Assembly (NCBI RefSeq): GCF_019799925.1
Contig: NZ_JABGCG010000009.1
Coordinates: forward strand, 62,001-126,000
Length of the DNA stretch: 64,000 nucleotides
Source of the DNA: Blastococcus sp. CPCC 205250
Lineage (GTDB): Bacteria; Actinomycetota; Actinomycetes; Mycobacteriales; Geodermatophilaceae
Reading direction: 5' to 3'
The notes below the pieces were generated by a model. It made no database searches. It was given only the letters and a program-made list of their open reading frames with translations, and was not told the DNA's origin. The translations under genes were made by a program, and so were the position numbers. Below, piece after piece: positions 39,452 through 46,954 of the stretch. Within the stretch, counting starts at the first letter, position 1, and each line of letters begins with the position of its first letter.

Positions 39452-40717
39452 TCAGCGCCCGGAGGACTGGCGCCCCCGGGAGGCCAGCGCGTCGATGACG
39501 ACGGCCAGCAGCAGCACGGTGCCGGTGATGATGTAGCGCAGCGCCGAGGACAGGTTGAGCAGGTCCAGGCCGTTGGCGATCGCGCCGATCACCAGGGCGC
39601 CCAGCAGGGCGGAGTACATCCGGCTGCGGCCACCGAAGAGGCTGGTGCCGCCGATGACCGCCGCGGCGATCGCGTTGATCAGGGTGTCGGCGGCCCCGGA
39701 GCTCTGGTTGGCGAAGCCCAGCCGCATGGCCGCGACCGTGCCGCCCACCGCGGCGAGCATCGAGGCGATCGCGAACACCGAGGTGCGCAGGGCGTCGACC
39801 TTGATACCGGCGCGCCGGGCCGCCTCGATGTTGCCGCCCACCGCGAAGACCGCCCGGCCGTACCGGGTACGCCGCAGCACGTACTCGATGACGGCGAGGA
39901 TCGCCACGAACACCACGAAGATCCACGGCACGCCGCGGTCGATCGACAGCTTGGCGACGATGGCGAGCAGGACGACCAGGAGCAGCAGCGCCTGGGCCAC
40001 CGGCACCCACACCGCGCCGACGGGCAGCCCCGCCCGGGTCCGCCGGGCGCGGGTGAGCAGCTTCGCGGCCAGGAAGAGAACCGGCAGCAGGACGGCGAGG
40101 CCGTAGGCCTGCCAGTCCTCGAGGTAGGAGAACCGGCCGAACTGCTGCAGCCCACCGCGCGGCGGCAGGTTGATCGTCCCCTGCGAGCCGAGCACCTGCA
40201 GCTGCGCGCCCTGCCAGACGAGCAGGCCCGCCAGCGTGACGATGAACGACGGCACCCCGAGCTTGGTGAAGACCAGCCCGTGGATGGTCCCGATGACCAG
40301 CCCGCCCAGCGCCGCGGCCAGCAGCGCCACCAGGGGCGACATCTGCTCGTTGACGTTGAGGACGGCGAGGATCGCCGCCGCCAGCCCGGAGACCGAGCCG
40401 ACCGACAGGTCGATCTCCCCGAGCAGCAGCACGAGCGTCACGCCGGTGGCGATGATGCCGACCGCCGCGATCTGCAGGCACAGGTTGACCAGGTTGAACG
40501 AGTTGAGGAACGTCGAGTTCAGCGACTGGAAGACGATGACGATGACGACGAGGCCGACGACGACGGGCAGCGACCCCAGGTCCCCGCCGCGCAGGCCGGC
40601 CAGCCGCTCGCGCAGCATCTGCTTGGGCTGCTGGGGTGCGTCGCCGCCGGCCGGGGTGGCGACGGCCGGGGTCATCGCCGCGGCGTCGTTCGCGCTGTCG
40701 GTGGAGGTGGTGCTCAT
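39452..40717 (-). CDS. Sugar ABC transporter permease (XylH-like)
   Basis: Membrane subunit of a carbohydrate importer of the ribose/xylose class, 421 residues with about ten helices. Helices include VVVGLVVIVIVFQSL, LQIAAVGIIATGVTLVLLLG, and the signature EIDLSVGSVSGLAAAILAVL and FAVGGNIEAARRAGI typical of BPD_transp_2 permeases. The size above 400 and the extra helix pair in the middle point to the XylH branch. The ATG overlaps the ATPase gene stop by ATGA. The substrate (xylose or another pentose) is inferred. Confidence 0.9.
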   Translation of the reverse strand: MSTTSTDSANDAAAMTPAVATPAGGDAPQQPKQMLRERLAGLRGGDLGSLPVVVGLVVIVIVFQSLNSTFLNSFNLVNLCLQIAAVGIIATGVTLVLLLGEIDLSVGSVSGLAAAILAVLNVNEQMSPLVALLAAALGGLVIGTIHGLVFTKLGVPSFIVTLAGLLVWQGAQLQVLGSQGTINLPPRGGLQQFGRFSYLEDWQAYGLAVLLPVLFLAAKLLTRARRTRAGLPVGAVWVPVAQALLLLVVLLAIVAKLSIDRGVPWIFVVFVAILAVIEYVLRRTRYGRAVFAVGGNIEAARRAGIKVDALRTSVFAIASMLAAVGGTVAAMRLGFANQSSGAADTLINAIAAAVIGGTSLFGGRSRMYSALLGALVIGAIANGLDLLNLSSALRYIITGTVLLLAVVIDALASRGRQSSGR

Positions 40718-41565
40718 GCCTGGTTCCCCTCGGGACCGGTGGGGGCGGCGGGCGACCGGCCGGCCACGCGGGCGGCCCGCTCGCTGACGACGTTGGTGTC
40801 GGCGCCGGTGATGGTGGCGACGAGTTGCTCCCGGGAGACGTCGGCCATGTCGAAGCGACCGGCCACCCGTCCCAGGCGCAGGACGACGGCGCGGTCGGCC
40901 ACCGCCATGACGTCGGCCATGTTGTGGCTGATGAGCACCACACCCAGGCCCCGGTCGCGCAGCCGCTCGACCAGGTTGAGCACCTGGGCGGTCTGGGCCA
41001 CGCCGAGGGCGGCGGTCGGCTCGTCGAGCAGCACGACCTTCGGCGAGCCCAGCAGGGCACGCACGATGGCGACCGACTGGCGCTGGCCACCGGACAGCGA
41101 GGCCATGGGGATGCGGACGCTGGGCAGCTTCACCGACAGCTGCTCGAGCAGCTCGACGGCGCGGCGCTCCATCTCGGCCTCGTCCAGCGCGACGCCGCGG
41201 GTCAGCTCGCGGCCGAGGAAGAGGTTGGCGACGACGTCGAGGTTGTCGCAGATCGCGAGGTCCTGGAACACCGTGGCCACGCCGTGGCTGCTGGCGGCGG
41301 CGGGGGTGGCGATCGAGACCTCGCGGCCCTCGATCCGGTAGCTGCCCTCGTCGGCGGGGCCGGCTCCGGACATCACCTTGACGAGGGTGGACTTGCCCGC
41401 GCCGTTGTCGCCGATGAGCGCGACGACCTCCCCGGCGCGGACCTCGAAGTCCACGTCGGACAGGGCTCGGACGGCGCCGAAGCGCTTCTGGATGCCGGTG
41501 AGGGACAGCAGGCTGGTCCCCACCGGCGGGGTGTGCGGCTCGGTGCTGAGCACGTCGGCGCTCAC
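40714..41565 (-). CDS. Sugar ABC transporter ATP-binding protein
   Basis: Cytoplasmic ATPase of 283 residues with a single nucleotide-binding domain: Walker A GDNGAGKSTLVKVM, signature LSGGQRQSVAIVRAL, Walker B VVLLDEPTAALGVAQ, switch LGVVLISHNMADVM. Single-domain ATPases go with XylFGH-like systems of actinobacteria, whereas classical XylG and RbsA have two domains. GTG 41565 is preceded by AGGAGGAACCGC. The frame continues upstream but across the terminator hairpin, so it is not used. Confidence 0.92.
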   Translation of the reverse strand: MSADVLSTEPHTPPVGTSLLSLTGIQKRFGAVRALSDVDFEVRAGEVVALIGDNGAGKSTLVKVMSGAGPADEGSYRIEGREVSIATPAAASSHGVATVFQDLAICDNLDVVANLFLGRELTRGVALDEAEMERRAVELLEQLSVKLPSVRIPMASLSGGQRQSVAIVRALLGSPKVVLLDEPTAALGVAQTAQVLNLVERLRDRGLGVVLISHNMADVMAVADRAVVLRLGRVAGRFDMADVSREQLVATITGADTNVVSERAARVAGRSPAAPTGPEGNQA

Positions 41566-41616
41566 GCGGTTCCTCCTGGGCGGTGCGGGGTGGGGTGGGG
41601 CGGCGCGGGACGACCA

Positions 41617-41659
41617 GCGCCCCGTGGGTCCGGGCGGCATGCCCGGACCCACGGGGCGC
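41617..41659 (-). terminator. Intra-operon hairpin between binding-protein and ATPase genes
   Basis: GCGCCCCGTGGGTCCGGGC (41617-41635) pairs perfectly over 19 bases with 41641-41659, loop GGCAT. Located 19 bases after the binding-protein stop, it should end or stabilise most transcripts so that more binding protein than transporter is made. Confidence 0.85.
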
Positions 41660-41678
41660 GCGGGTCAGTCCAGCGGGG

Positions 41679-42791
41679 TCACTGCAGGCCGATGGCCGCG
41701 CAGGCGTCGGCGTAGTCGGCGGTGCAGATGTCCTCGATCGACCAGAACTCGTCGGCCACGACCGTGTCCGCGACGTTCTCCGCGGTCACCGGGACCGGGT
41801 CGAACAGCGTCGTCGGGATCTCCCCGAAGCCGTTGTCGACGGTGGTGTCACCCTCGACCTCCTCGCCCTGGGCCAGGGCGATGGCGACCTCGGCGGCCTT
41901 CTCGGCCTCCGGGCCGATCGGCTTGTAGACGGTCATGTACTGCTGACCGGCGACGACGCGCTGGATGCCGGCGAGCTCGGCGTCCTGGCCGGTGACCGGC
42001 GGGAGCGGGTCGATGCCCGCGGCGAGCATGGCCGAGATGGCGCCACCGGCGGTGCCGTCGTTGGCGGCGTAGACGCCGACGAAGCCGGTCGGGCCGAGGT
42101 CGGCGATCTGCCCGTCCATGAAGTCCTGGGCGTTCTCCGGCTCCCAGTCGGGGGTGAAGAAGTCGTTGCCCTCGGGCTGCAGGGTGAAGCCCGAGGCGTC
42201 GAGGACGTTGTGCGCGCCCTCGTTGAACTCCTGGGCGTTCGGGTCGGTCGGCCCACCGTTGATCATGACGATGTTGCCGCTGGTGACGCCCTGCTCAGCC
42301 AGCCGGTCGACCAGCGACTGCGCCTGGACCTCGCCGACGGTCACGTTGTCGAACGACACGTAGTAGGCGATGTCGGCGTCGTTGATCGAGCGGTCGTAGG
42401 CCACGACCGGGATGTCCTGCTCGGCGGCGGTCGCGGCGATGTTGGCCGCCGCGTCGCCGTCGACCGGGTCCAGGACCAGGACGTCGGCGCCGTTGTTGAT
42501 CGCGGCCTCGGCCTGCGACTGCTGCTGCTCGGCGTCCTGGTTGGCGTTGCTGTACAGCACCTCGCAGGTCTCGCCGCTCGGGCACTGGTCCTCGACGGCG
42601 GCCTCGAACAGCGGCCGGTCGAAGCTCTCGTACCGGGTGGTCTGCGACTCGGGCAGCAGGAAGGCGATCTTCAGGCCCTCGTCGTCGCCGCCACCTCCGC
42701 CGCCGCCGCCGCCGCTCTCGCTCTCACAGGCGGATGCGGCCAGGGCCGCTACGAGAGCCAGGCCGAAGGCCGCGCCTCGACGCTTGTCCAC
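41679..42791 (-). CDS. Sugar ABC transporter substrate-binding lipoprotein
   Basis: Extracytoplasmic sugar-binding protein of 370 residues, Peripla_BP_4 family. The signal peptide (DKRRGAAFGLALVAALAASA) ends in a lipobox before Cys, followed by ESES and a run of nine glycines as a linker. The domain has LKIAFLLPESQTTRYESFDR, NNGADVLVLDPVDGDAA, IPVVAYDRSINDADIAYYVS and GVYAANDGTAGGAISAMLAA. GTG 42791 has GAGGAG upstream. It is the first gene of the operon and divergent from the ROK regulator. D-xylose-type sugars are plausible. Confidence 0.92.
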   Translation of the reverse strand: MDKRRGAAFGLALVAALAASACESESGGGGGGGGGDDEGLKIAFLLPESQTTRYESFDRPLFEAAVEDQCPSGETCEVLYSNANQDAEQQQSQAEAAINNGADVLVLDPVDGDAAANIAATAAEQDIPVVAYDRSINDADIAYYVSFDNVTVGEVQAQSLVDRLAEQGVTSGNIVMINGGPTDPNAQEFNEGAHNVLDASGFTLQPEGNDFFTPDWEPENAQDFMDGQIADLGPTGFVGVYAANDGTAGGAISAMLAAGIDPLPPVTGQDAELAGIQRVVAGQQYMTVYKPIGPEAEKAAEVAIALAQGEEVEGDTTVDNGFGEIPTTLFDPVPVTAENVADTVVADEFWSIEDICTADYADACAAIGLQ

Positions 42792-42955
42792 AGGGAACTC
42801 CTCGATGAGTCTTGGGTGATACGGGCGATGTGTCGCCGGGGAAGACGGTCTTCCTTTCCGTCGGAACCTGTCAATACGAAACGTGGAAGTCATCGGATCG
42901 AGACAACTTCCGTCAACCGTTGACAGAACTCGGCGCAGTCCGGACGATCCCGGAC
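42792..42955. promoter_or_regulatory. Divergent control region of the sugar operon and ROK gene
   Basis: Carries TTGACA on the minus strand (42869-42874), a likely -35 for the transport operon, and TTGACA on the plus strand (42920-42925) inside GTCAA-CCG-TTGAC (42913-42925), the likely -35 and operator of the ROK gene. A second inverted repeat GAAGA-CGG-TCTTC lies at 42841-42853. These are good candidate ROK operators. Confidence 0.55.
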
Positions 42956-44140
42956 ATGCATCCCCAGCGCTGGCTGCCCGACGTCACCGGCCCCCCGCGC
43001 CGGCTGGTGGAGGCGCTGCGGCTGGCCGGACCGTCGACGCGCGCCCAGCTCGTCGAGCGGACCGGGCTGTCCCGGGCGACGGTCTCCGGGCACGTCGCCG
43101 AGCTCGCCGATCGGGGCCTGGTCGGCCCCGCCGGCCCGGCCGGGCAGCTGCCCACCGGCGGGCGGCCGGCACACCTGGTCGCCCTCACCCGTCGCGCCGG
43201 CCTGGTGGTCGGCATCGACCTCGGCCGCACGCACGTCCGCGTCGCCGTGGCCGACCTGTCGCACCAGGTCCTCGGTGAGCACGTGGCCGCGCTCGACGTC
43301 GCCGACCTCGGCGCCGCGCGGGTCCTCGACACCGTGGCCGGCCAGGTGCGGGCGGAACTGGCCCGGGCCGGCGCGGGCCTCGAGGACGTCGTCGGCACGG
43401 TGCTCGGCGTGCCGACGCCGGTCCTGGGGGGCGCGGCGACCGCCCAGGGCACCGTGGCGCAGTCGAACATCCTGCCGACCTGGTCGGGCAGCACCCCGGC
43501 GCTGGAGCTGCGCGACCGGCTGGGCGTGCCCGTCGTCGTGGACAACGACGCCAACCTCGGCGCGCTCGCCGAGGTCCGCTGGGGCGCCGGCGCCGGCTCG
43601 CGCGCCACGATCTACCTCAAGATGGCCACCGGCGTCGGCGGCGCCGTGGTGCTCGACGGCTCACTGCTGCGCGGGACGTCCGGGACCGCGGGCGAGATCG
43701 GGCACGTCAGCCTGGACCCCAGCGGCGACGTGTGCCGCTGCGGCAACCGCGGCTGCCTCGAGCTCATCGCCGGGGGAACGGCGCTCCTGCAGTCCATCCG
43801 GAGCGCGGCGCCGCACTACGGCGACCTGCGGGCGCTCGTCGCCGGCGCCGTGGACGGCGACCAGGTCTGCCGCCGGCTGATCGCCGACGCCGGCACGAAC
43901 GTCGGCATCGTCCTCGGTGGTCTGGTCAACACCCTCAACCCCGACCGCATCGTCCTCGGCGGGGAGCTCGGCGGCGCCGGCGACCTGCTGGTCGAGCCGC
44001 TGCGGCAGGGGCTGGCCCGCGCGGCCATCCCGGCGGCGACCGAGCACCTGACCGTCGTCCCCGGGCAGCTCGGGGCGCACGCCGAGGTGCTGGGCGCCCT
44101 GGCGGTCGCGTTCATGGAGGCGCAGCGGCTGACCGGCTGA
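42956..44140 (+). CDS. ROK-family transcriptional repressor
   Basis: Sugar-responsive regulator of 394 residues. The N-terminal winged helix (about 10-75) has RLVEALRLAGPSTRAQLVER and TGLSRATVSGHVAELADRGL. The ROK domain (about 85-390) has VVGIDLGRTHVRVAVADLSH, VVVDNDANLGALAEVRWGAG and the zinc motif CRCGNRGCLELIAGG. It is divergent from the sugar ABC operon and should repress it until its sugar binds. The frame is open upstream to 42812; ATG 42956 is chosen as it leaves the inverted repeats in non-coding DNA. Confidence 0.92.
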   Translation: MHPQRWLPDVTGPPRRLVEALRLAGPSTRAQLVERTGLSRATVSGHVAELADRGLVGPAGPAGQLPTGGRPAHLVALTRRAGLVVGIDLGRTHVRVAVADLSHQVLGEHVAALDVADLGAARVLDTVAGQVRAELARAGAGLEDVVGTVLGVPTPVLGGAATAQGTVAQSNILPTWSGSTPALELRDRLGVPVVVDNDANLGALAEVRWGAGAGSRATIYLKMATGVGGAVVLDGSLLRGTSGTAGEIGHVSLDPSGDVCRCGNRGCLELIAGGTALLQSIRSAAPHYGDLRALVAGAVDGDQVCRRLIADAGTNVGIVLGGLVNTLNPDRIVLGGELGGAGDLLVEPLRQGLARAAIPAATEHLTVVPGQLGAHAEVLGALAVAFMEAQRLTG

Positions 44141-44151
44141 TGCGCCGGTCG

Positions 44152-44517
44152 TCACAGCCGCGGTACCCAGCGCTCGCCGCGCAGCGCGGCCGCCACGACC
44201 GACACCCCGCGCGCGGCCGCGGCCAGGCGGGCACCCTCCCGCTCGTAGGCGGTCATGGCCGCCTCCATCGCGTCGGCCGGCAGGTGGTCGGCGAGCTCCA
44301 CGCGCACGGTGCGCCAGCCCGTCCGGGCGGCCTCGAGCCCGGCGGCGACGTGGTCGCGCGCGAAGCGGGCGAGCAGCACCGGGTACTGCCGCAGCACCTC
44401 GTGCGCGCGGTAGTCCGGCGGGACGAGGTCGAACAGCCAGGCGACCGCCGTGCGCTCCCAGTCCGGCGCGCCCGGCGGCCGTACGGCCTCGGGCCAGCCC
44501 GGCGGCGTCGCGTCCAC
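44152..44517 (-). CDS. LexA-controlled conserved protein of unknown function
   Basis: Soluble protein of 121 residues: WERTAVAWLFDLVPPDYRAH, EVLRQYPVLLARFARDHVAA, LADHLPADAMEAAMTAYERE and a C-terminal ALRGERWVPRL. It is predicted all-helical. I recall homologues in many actinobacteria annotated only as hypothetical. GTG 44517 is six bases after CAGACT, a -10-like element, and the -35 region is covered by a perfect SOS box. It converges with the ROK gene (11 bases between stops). It is therefore probably a DNA-damage-induced protein. Confidence 0.75.
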   Translation of the reverse strand: MDATPPGWPEAVRPPGAPDWERTAVAWLFDLVPPDYRAHEVLRQYPVLLARFARDHVAAGLEAARTGWRTVRVELADHLPADAMEAAMTAYEREGARLAAAARGVSVVAAALRGERWVPRL

Positions 44518-44554
44518 CGCACCAGTCTGCCGCACGGGTCGAACACGCGTTCGA
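44515..44554 (-). promoter_or_regulatory. Perfect SOS box and leaderless promoter
   Basis: TCGAAC-ACGC-GTTCGA (44539-44554) matches the actinobacterial LexA consensus at all 12 fixed positions. On the minus strand CAGACT (44524-44529) follows nine bases later, and GTG (44515-44517) six bases after that. LexA would occlude the -35 region. Confidence 0.8.
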
Positions 44555-44584
44555 CCCGACCCGCCGTGCGCGCGACGGGCCCCG

Positions 44585-44815
44585 TCAGGAGGCGACCGGG
44601 CGCTTGAGCCAGAACTGCTCGAAGCCCCACGTCCCCGCACCGCTGGAGTGGTAGCTGACCAGCTCCCACCCCTCGGCGCCGAGCCGGTTCAGCACGGAGC
44701 TGGTGTCCCCCGCCTGCCGTTCGAGGGCGCCGCCGGGGAGCTTGACGCTCACCCCTGCCCGGTGCGACTGCGCGTCGTTGGCCGTGATGACCGAGGCGTA
44801 CTCCCAGGAGGTCAC
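44585..44815 (-). CDS. Small DUF4177-like protein
   Basis: Protein of 76 residues: (V)TSWEYASVITANDAQ, LERQAGDTSSVLNRLGAEGW and ELVSYHSSGAGTWGFEQFWL, ending KRPVAS. The W-E-Y start and LNxLGxEGWELVS pattern are those of DUF4177 proteins, which are short and of unknown role. GTG 44815 is fixed by TACGGT six bases upstream. Confidence 0.75.
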   Translation of the reverse strand: MTSWEYASVITANDAQSHRAGVSVKLPGGALERQAGDTSSVLNRLGAEGWELVSYHSSGAGTWGFEQFWLKRPVAS

Positions 44816-44827
44816 CCCTGGACCGTA
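44813..44827 (-). promoter_or_regulatory. Leaderless promoter of the DUF4177-like gene
   Basis: Minus-strand TACGGT (44822-44827), six bases, GTG (44813-44815). Confidence 0.55.
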
Positions 44828-44882
44828 GCCGGAGCCCACCCCGGCGCGGACACCGACGGGGTCCGCGCGCACCCGCCGGCGA

Positions 44883-45203
44883 CTACCAGCCGACGTCCAT
44901 GCAGACCGACAGCGCGTCGTCGACGTGGGCCGAGAAGTAGCGCACGTCGCGGCCCCGGTCCTCGCGCTCGGCGTCCCGGGCGATCCGCTCCACGTAGGGC
45001 CGCAGGTCCGCGGAGAGCCCGTCGAGGAAGGCGGCGTCCGCCAGCCGGTCGAGCAGCCGCTCCCGCGCGGCGGAGTCGTCGTCGCGGGCGGCCGCGCGGT
45101 TGGCGTAGAGGAAGTCGCAGGCCTCCTCGTCCGCTCCCGAGACGGCGGCGCAGCCGGTCCCCACCACCGCGAGGACCCCCAGGGCCCCCAGTGCTCGTCT
45201 CAT
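44883..45203 (-). CDS. Small putative lipoprotein
   Basis: Frame of 106 residues from ATG 45203 (GAGGGGTGGG upstream): MRRALGALGVLAVVGTGCAA, a signal peptide with lipobox ending at Cys18. The secreted part, EEACDFLYANRAAARDDDSA, then ERLLDRLADAAFLDGLSADL and a C-terminal ALSVCMDVGW, is helical and acidic with two cysteines. Family not recognised. Confidence 0.6.
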   Translation of the reverse strand: MRRALGALGVLAVVGTGCAAVSGADEEACDFLYANRAAARDDDSAARERLLDRLADAAFLDGLSADLRPYVERIARDAEREDRGRDVRYFSAHVDDALSVCMDVGW

Positions 45204-45288
45204 CCCACCCCTCGCGTCGCCGTCGCAGGGCAAGGTACCCGGGCGGCACGCCACCCCCGGGCGGGCTCCGCCGGGAGCGCCGGGCGCC

Positions 45289-45303
45289 TACGCTGCGGGC
45301 GTG
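45289..45303 (+). promoter_or_regulatory. Leaderless promoter of a lipoprotein gene
   Basis: TACGCT (45289-45294), six bases, GTG 45301. Confidence 0.55.
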
Positions 45304-45681
45304 CTGCGCCGCTCCGCCGGTCCCCTGCTCGTGGCCGCCCTCCTGGCCGGCGGTGCCGGCTGCACGACCCCGGTCTCCGAGACCGCCTCGCTGGTGCTCG
45401 CCCAGGAGCTCGGCGGCGGGTCGATCCGCCAGCAGACGCTGGCGGAGCTGGCCGGACTGGCCCTGGCGCGCGCCCAGCGCGAGGGCGCCATCCCCGACTC
45501 GGTGGAGGTCCACCAGCCGCCGGACACCCTCGTCGTCCGGGTGGTGGCGCGCGCCGGTGACCGGTCCGACGCCGCCCGGGTGGCCAACGACGCCGCCGAC
45601 GAGCTCGCCACCCGCCTGGACTTCGCCGCCCACCGCCTCGGCGGCGAGCGGTTCGTGGTCGTGGAGTACGCCCCCGAGTAG
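45301..45681 (+). CDS. Small lipoprotein, chain-length-determinant-like segment
   Basis: Protein of 126 residues with signal peptide LRRSAGPLLVAALLAGGAGC and lipobox Cys. The remainder has LVLAQELGGGSIRQQTLAEL, VEVHQPPDTLVVRVVARAGD and RSDAARVANDAADELATRLD. The last pattern resembles the Wzz/chain-length determinant fold seen in capsule proteins, but no polysaccharide genes are nearby, so the resemblance may be superficial. It is divergent from another small lipoprotein gene. Confidence 0.6.
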   Translation: MLRRSAGPLLVAALLAGGAGCTTPVSETASLVLAQELGGGSIRQQTLAELAGLALARAQREGAIPDSVEVHQPPDTLVVRVVARAGDRSDAARVANDAADELATRLDFAAHRLGGERFVVVEYAPE

Positions 45682-45764
45682 GGAGCCGGTCCTCGGGCGG
45701 TCGCCGGGGGGACCAGCACCGCGCTCGTCGAGGAGACCGCGGCGTCGGCAGCGGAGGACCCGCC

Positions 45765-46115
45765 CTACCCCACTGCTCCCTGCCGCCGTCCCGCGGCCGC
45801 GAGCACCCACTCGACGATCCCGGGCCGGCCGAGGACGTGCATCGACACGCACCGGGCGTCGGCCTCGTGACGGGCGCGGACGAGGCTGGCGGCAGCTGAC
45901 ACGCTCAGGAAGTCCACCTCCGTCAGGTCGACGGCGACATCGGCCGGCTCCATCGCCCACGCCCCGGCGAACGCCTCGCGGAGTGTCGGGACGGTGAAGA
46001 GGTCCAGTTCGCCGACGGCACGGAGCCTGACGGCGGCGGCGACCGGCTCGACGTGGACCGTGAGCAGCCGGACGCCACCGGGTCCGGTGGTGGTGAAGGA
46101 CTGAGAGGCCCGCAT
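45765..46115 (-). CDS. STAS-domain anti-sigma factor antagonist-like protein
   Basis: Protein of 116 residues with one STAS domain: AAVRLRAVGELDLFTVPTLR, EPADVAVDLTEVDFLSVSAA. In SpoIIAA-like proteins the phosphorylated serine sits in D-x-S-x-x; here the loop is DFLSVSAAASL, which supplies candidate serines. It would relieve sigma-factor inhibition when dephosphorylated. No anti-sigma gene is adjacent; the PP2C phosphatase at 4-6 kb is a conceivable distant partner. Confidence 0.75.
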   Translation of the reverse strand: MRASQSFTTTGPGGVRLLTVHVEPVAAAVRLRAVGELDLFTVPTLREAFAGAWAMEPADVAVDLTEVDFLSVSAAASLVRARHEADARCVSMHVLGRPGIVEWVLAAAGRRQGAVG

Positions 46116-46248
46116 GGCCCGCCCCGTTCCGTCGCGAGGGCCGGGGCTTGGGCGACCCGCGGCACGTCCGACCGGCGCGGGCTCAACTCGTGGTGCCGAC
46201 GGTACCCGCTGGACGTCTCCCCGGCGCCCCGCGATCCGTACGACGTCG

Positions 46249-46467
46249 CTAGATCCCCGTGGCGCGCAGGTGCGCGCGGATGCGCTCGGCCCGCAGGCGG
46301 TGCTTCCCGGCCCGGGTGAGCAACCGCTGGGCGCGCATCCCGGTGGACATGCCGGCCTGGTGCTCCAGGTTCGCGATCACCTGGTTCAGGTGGTTCAACC
46401 GACGGCACAGGTAGACCCGCTCCGCCTCGGCGATCTGCGGCATCGGCGGGTCCGGGCTCGTCAGCAC
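46249..46467 (-). CDS. Small basic helical protein, 72 residues
   Basis: Frame from GTG 46467: LTSPDPPMPQIAEAERVYLC, RRLNHLNQVIANLEHQAGMS, ending LRAERIRAHLRATGI. It is strongly basic and predicted as two or three helices, perhaps nucleic-acid binding. A TATACC sequence lies four bases before the GTG. No family is recognised. Confidence 0.5.
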   Translation of the reverse strand: MLTSPDPPMPQIAEAERVYLCRRLNHLNQVIANLEHQAGMSTGMRAQRLLTRAGKHRLRAERIRAHLRATGI

Positions 46468-46552
46468 ACCCGGTATACGGCGCCGGCGTCCGTACGGTTC
46501 ACCGCGCTCGCCCGGTGGCCGACCATCGGCGACCTCCGCCCCGGGGTTCCGA

Positions 46553-46801
46553 CTACACCGCGCGGTCGTGAGGAACGAGCCTCTCGCCGAGGGCGGCGCG
46601 CTGCGCTCGCAGCCGGCGGACCGCCTGCGGGGCCACGGCCATCGCCTCGGGTCGGTCGATGATGCCGTCGAGACGCTGCCGGTACTCCTGCGGGCTGAGC
46701 CCGAGCTGCCGCCGGATCGCCCCGGCCGTCGGGCCACCCCGACGCCAGCGCCGGTCCTCGAACTGCAGCATCAGCAGCTCGTCGGCGGTCAGCTCGGCCA
46801 T
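46553..46801 (-). CDS. DUF3263-like small protein
   Basis: Protein of 82 residues: MAELTADELLMLQFEDRRWR, GGPTAGAIRRQLGLSPQEYR, QRLDGIIDRPEAMAVAPQAV. The pattern L-x-FE-x-x-WW/R followed by GAKExAIRxxLGLSxxxYYQxLN is that of DUF3263, a helix-turn-helix-like actinobacterial family of unknown function. ATG 46801 is six bases after TACCGT. Confidence 0.75.
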   Translation of the reverse strand: MAELTADELLMLQFEDRRWRRGGPTAGAIRRQLGLSPQEYRQRLDGIIDRPEAMAVAPQAVRRLRAQRAALGERLVPHDRAV

Positions 46802-46813
46802 GCCCCGACGGTA
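46799..46813 (-). promoter_or_regulatory. Leaderless promoter of the DUF3263-like gene
   Basis: Minus-strand TACCGT (46808-46813), six bases, ATG (46799-46801). Confidence 0.55.
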
Positions 46814-46954
46814 GGGACGGCCACCGACAGGACCCGGGCGGTACGCCGTCCTGTCGCCCGATCGGGTGACGGCCCAGGCCGGCCCTCGTGCGCCACGGGC
46901 ACCCACCTGCTCAGGCGACCGGCAGCCACCCACGGGCTCGCCGGCGGACGGCCC

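Noticed and set aside
42695..42720. GCC/GCG run in the binding-protein gene as a regulatory microsatellite
   Set aside because: It encodes a plain polyglycine linker after the lipobox, common in lipoproteins.
45301..45681. Capsule/Wzz gene
   Set aside because: Only a short resemblance to the chain-length determinant fold, lacking the transmembrane pair and any polysaccharide genes.
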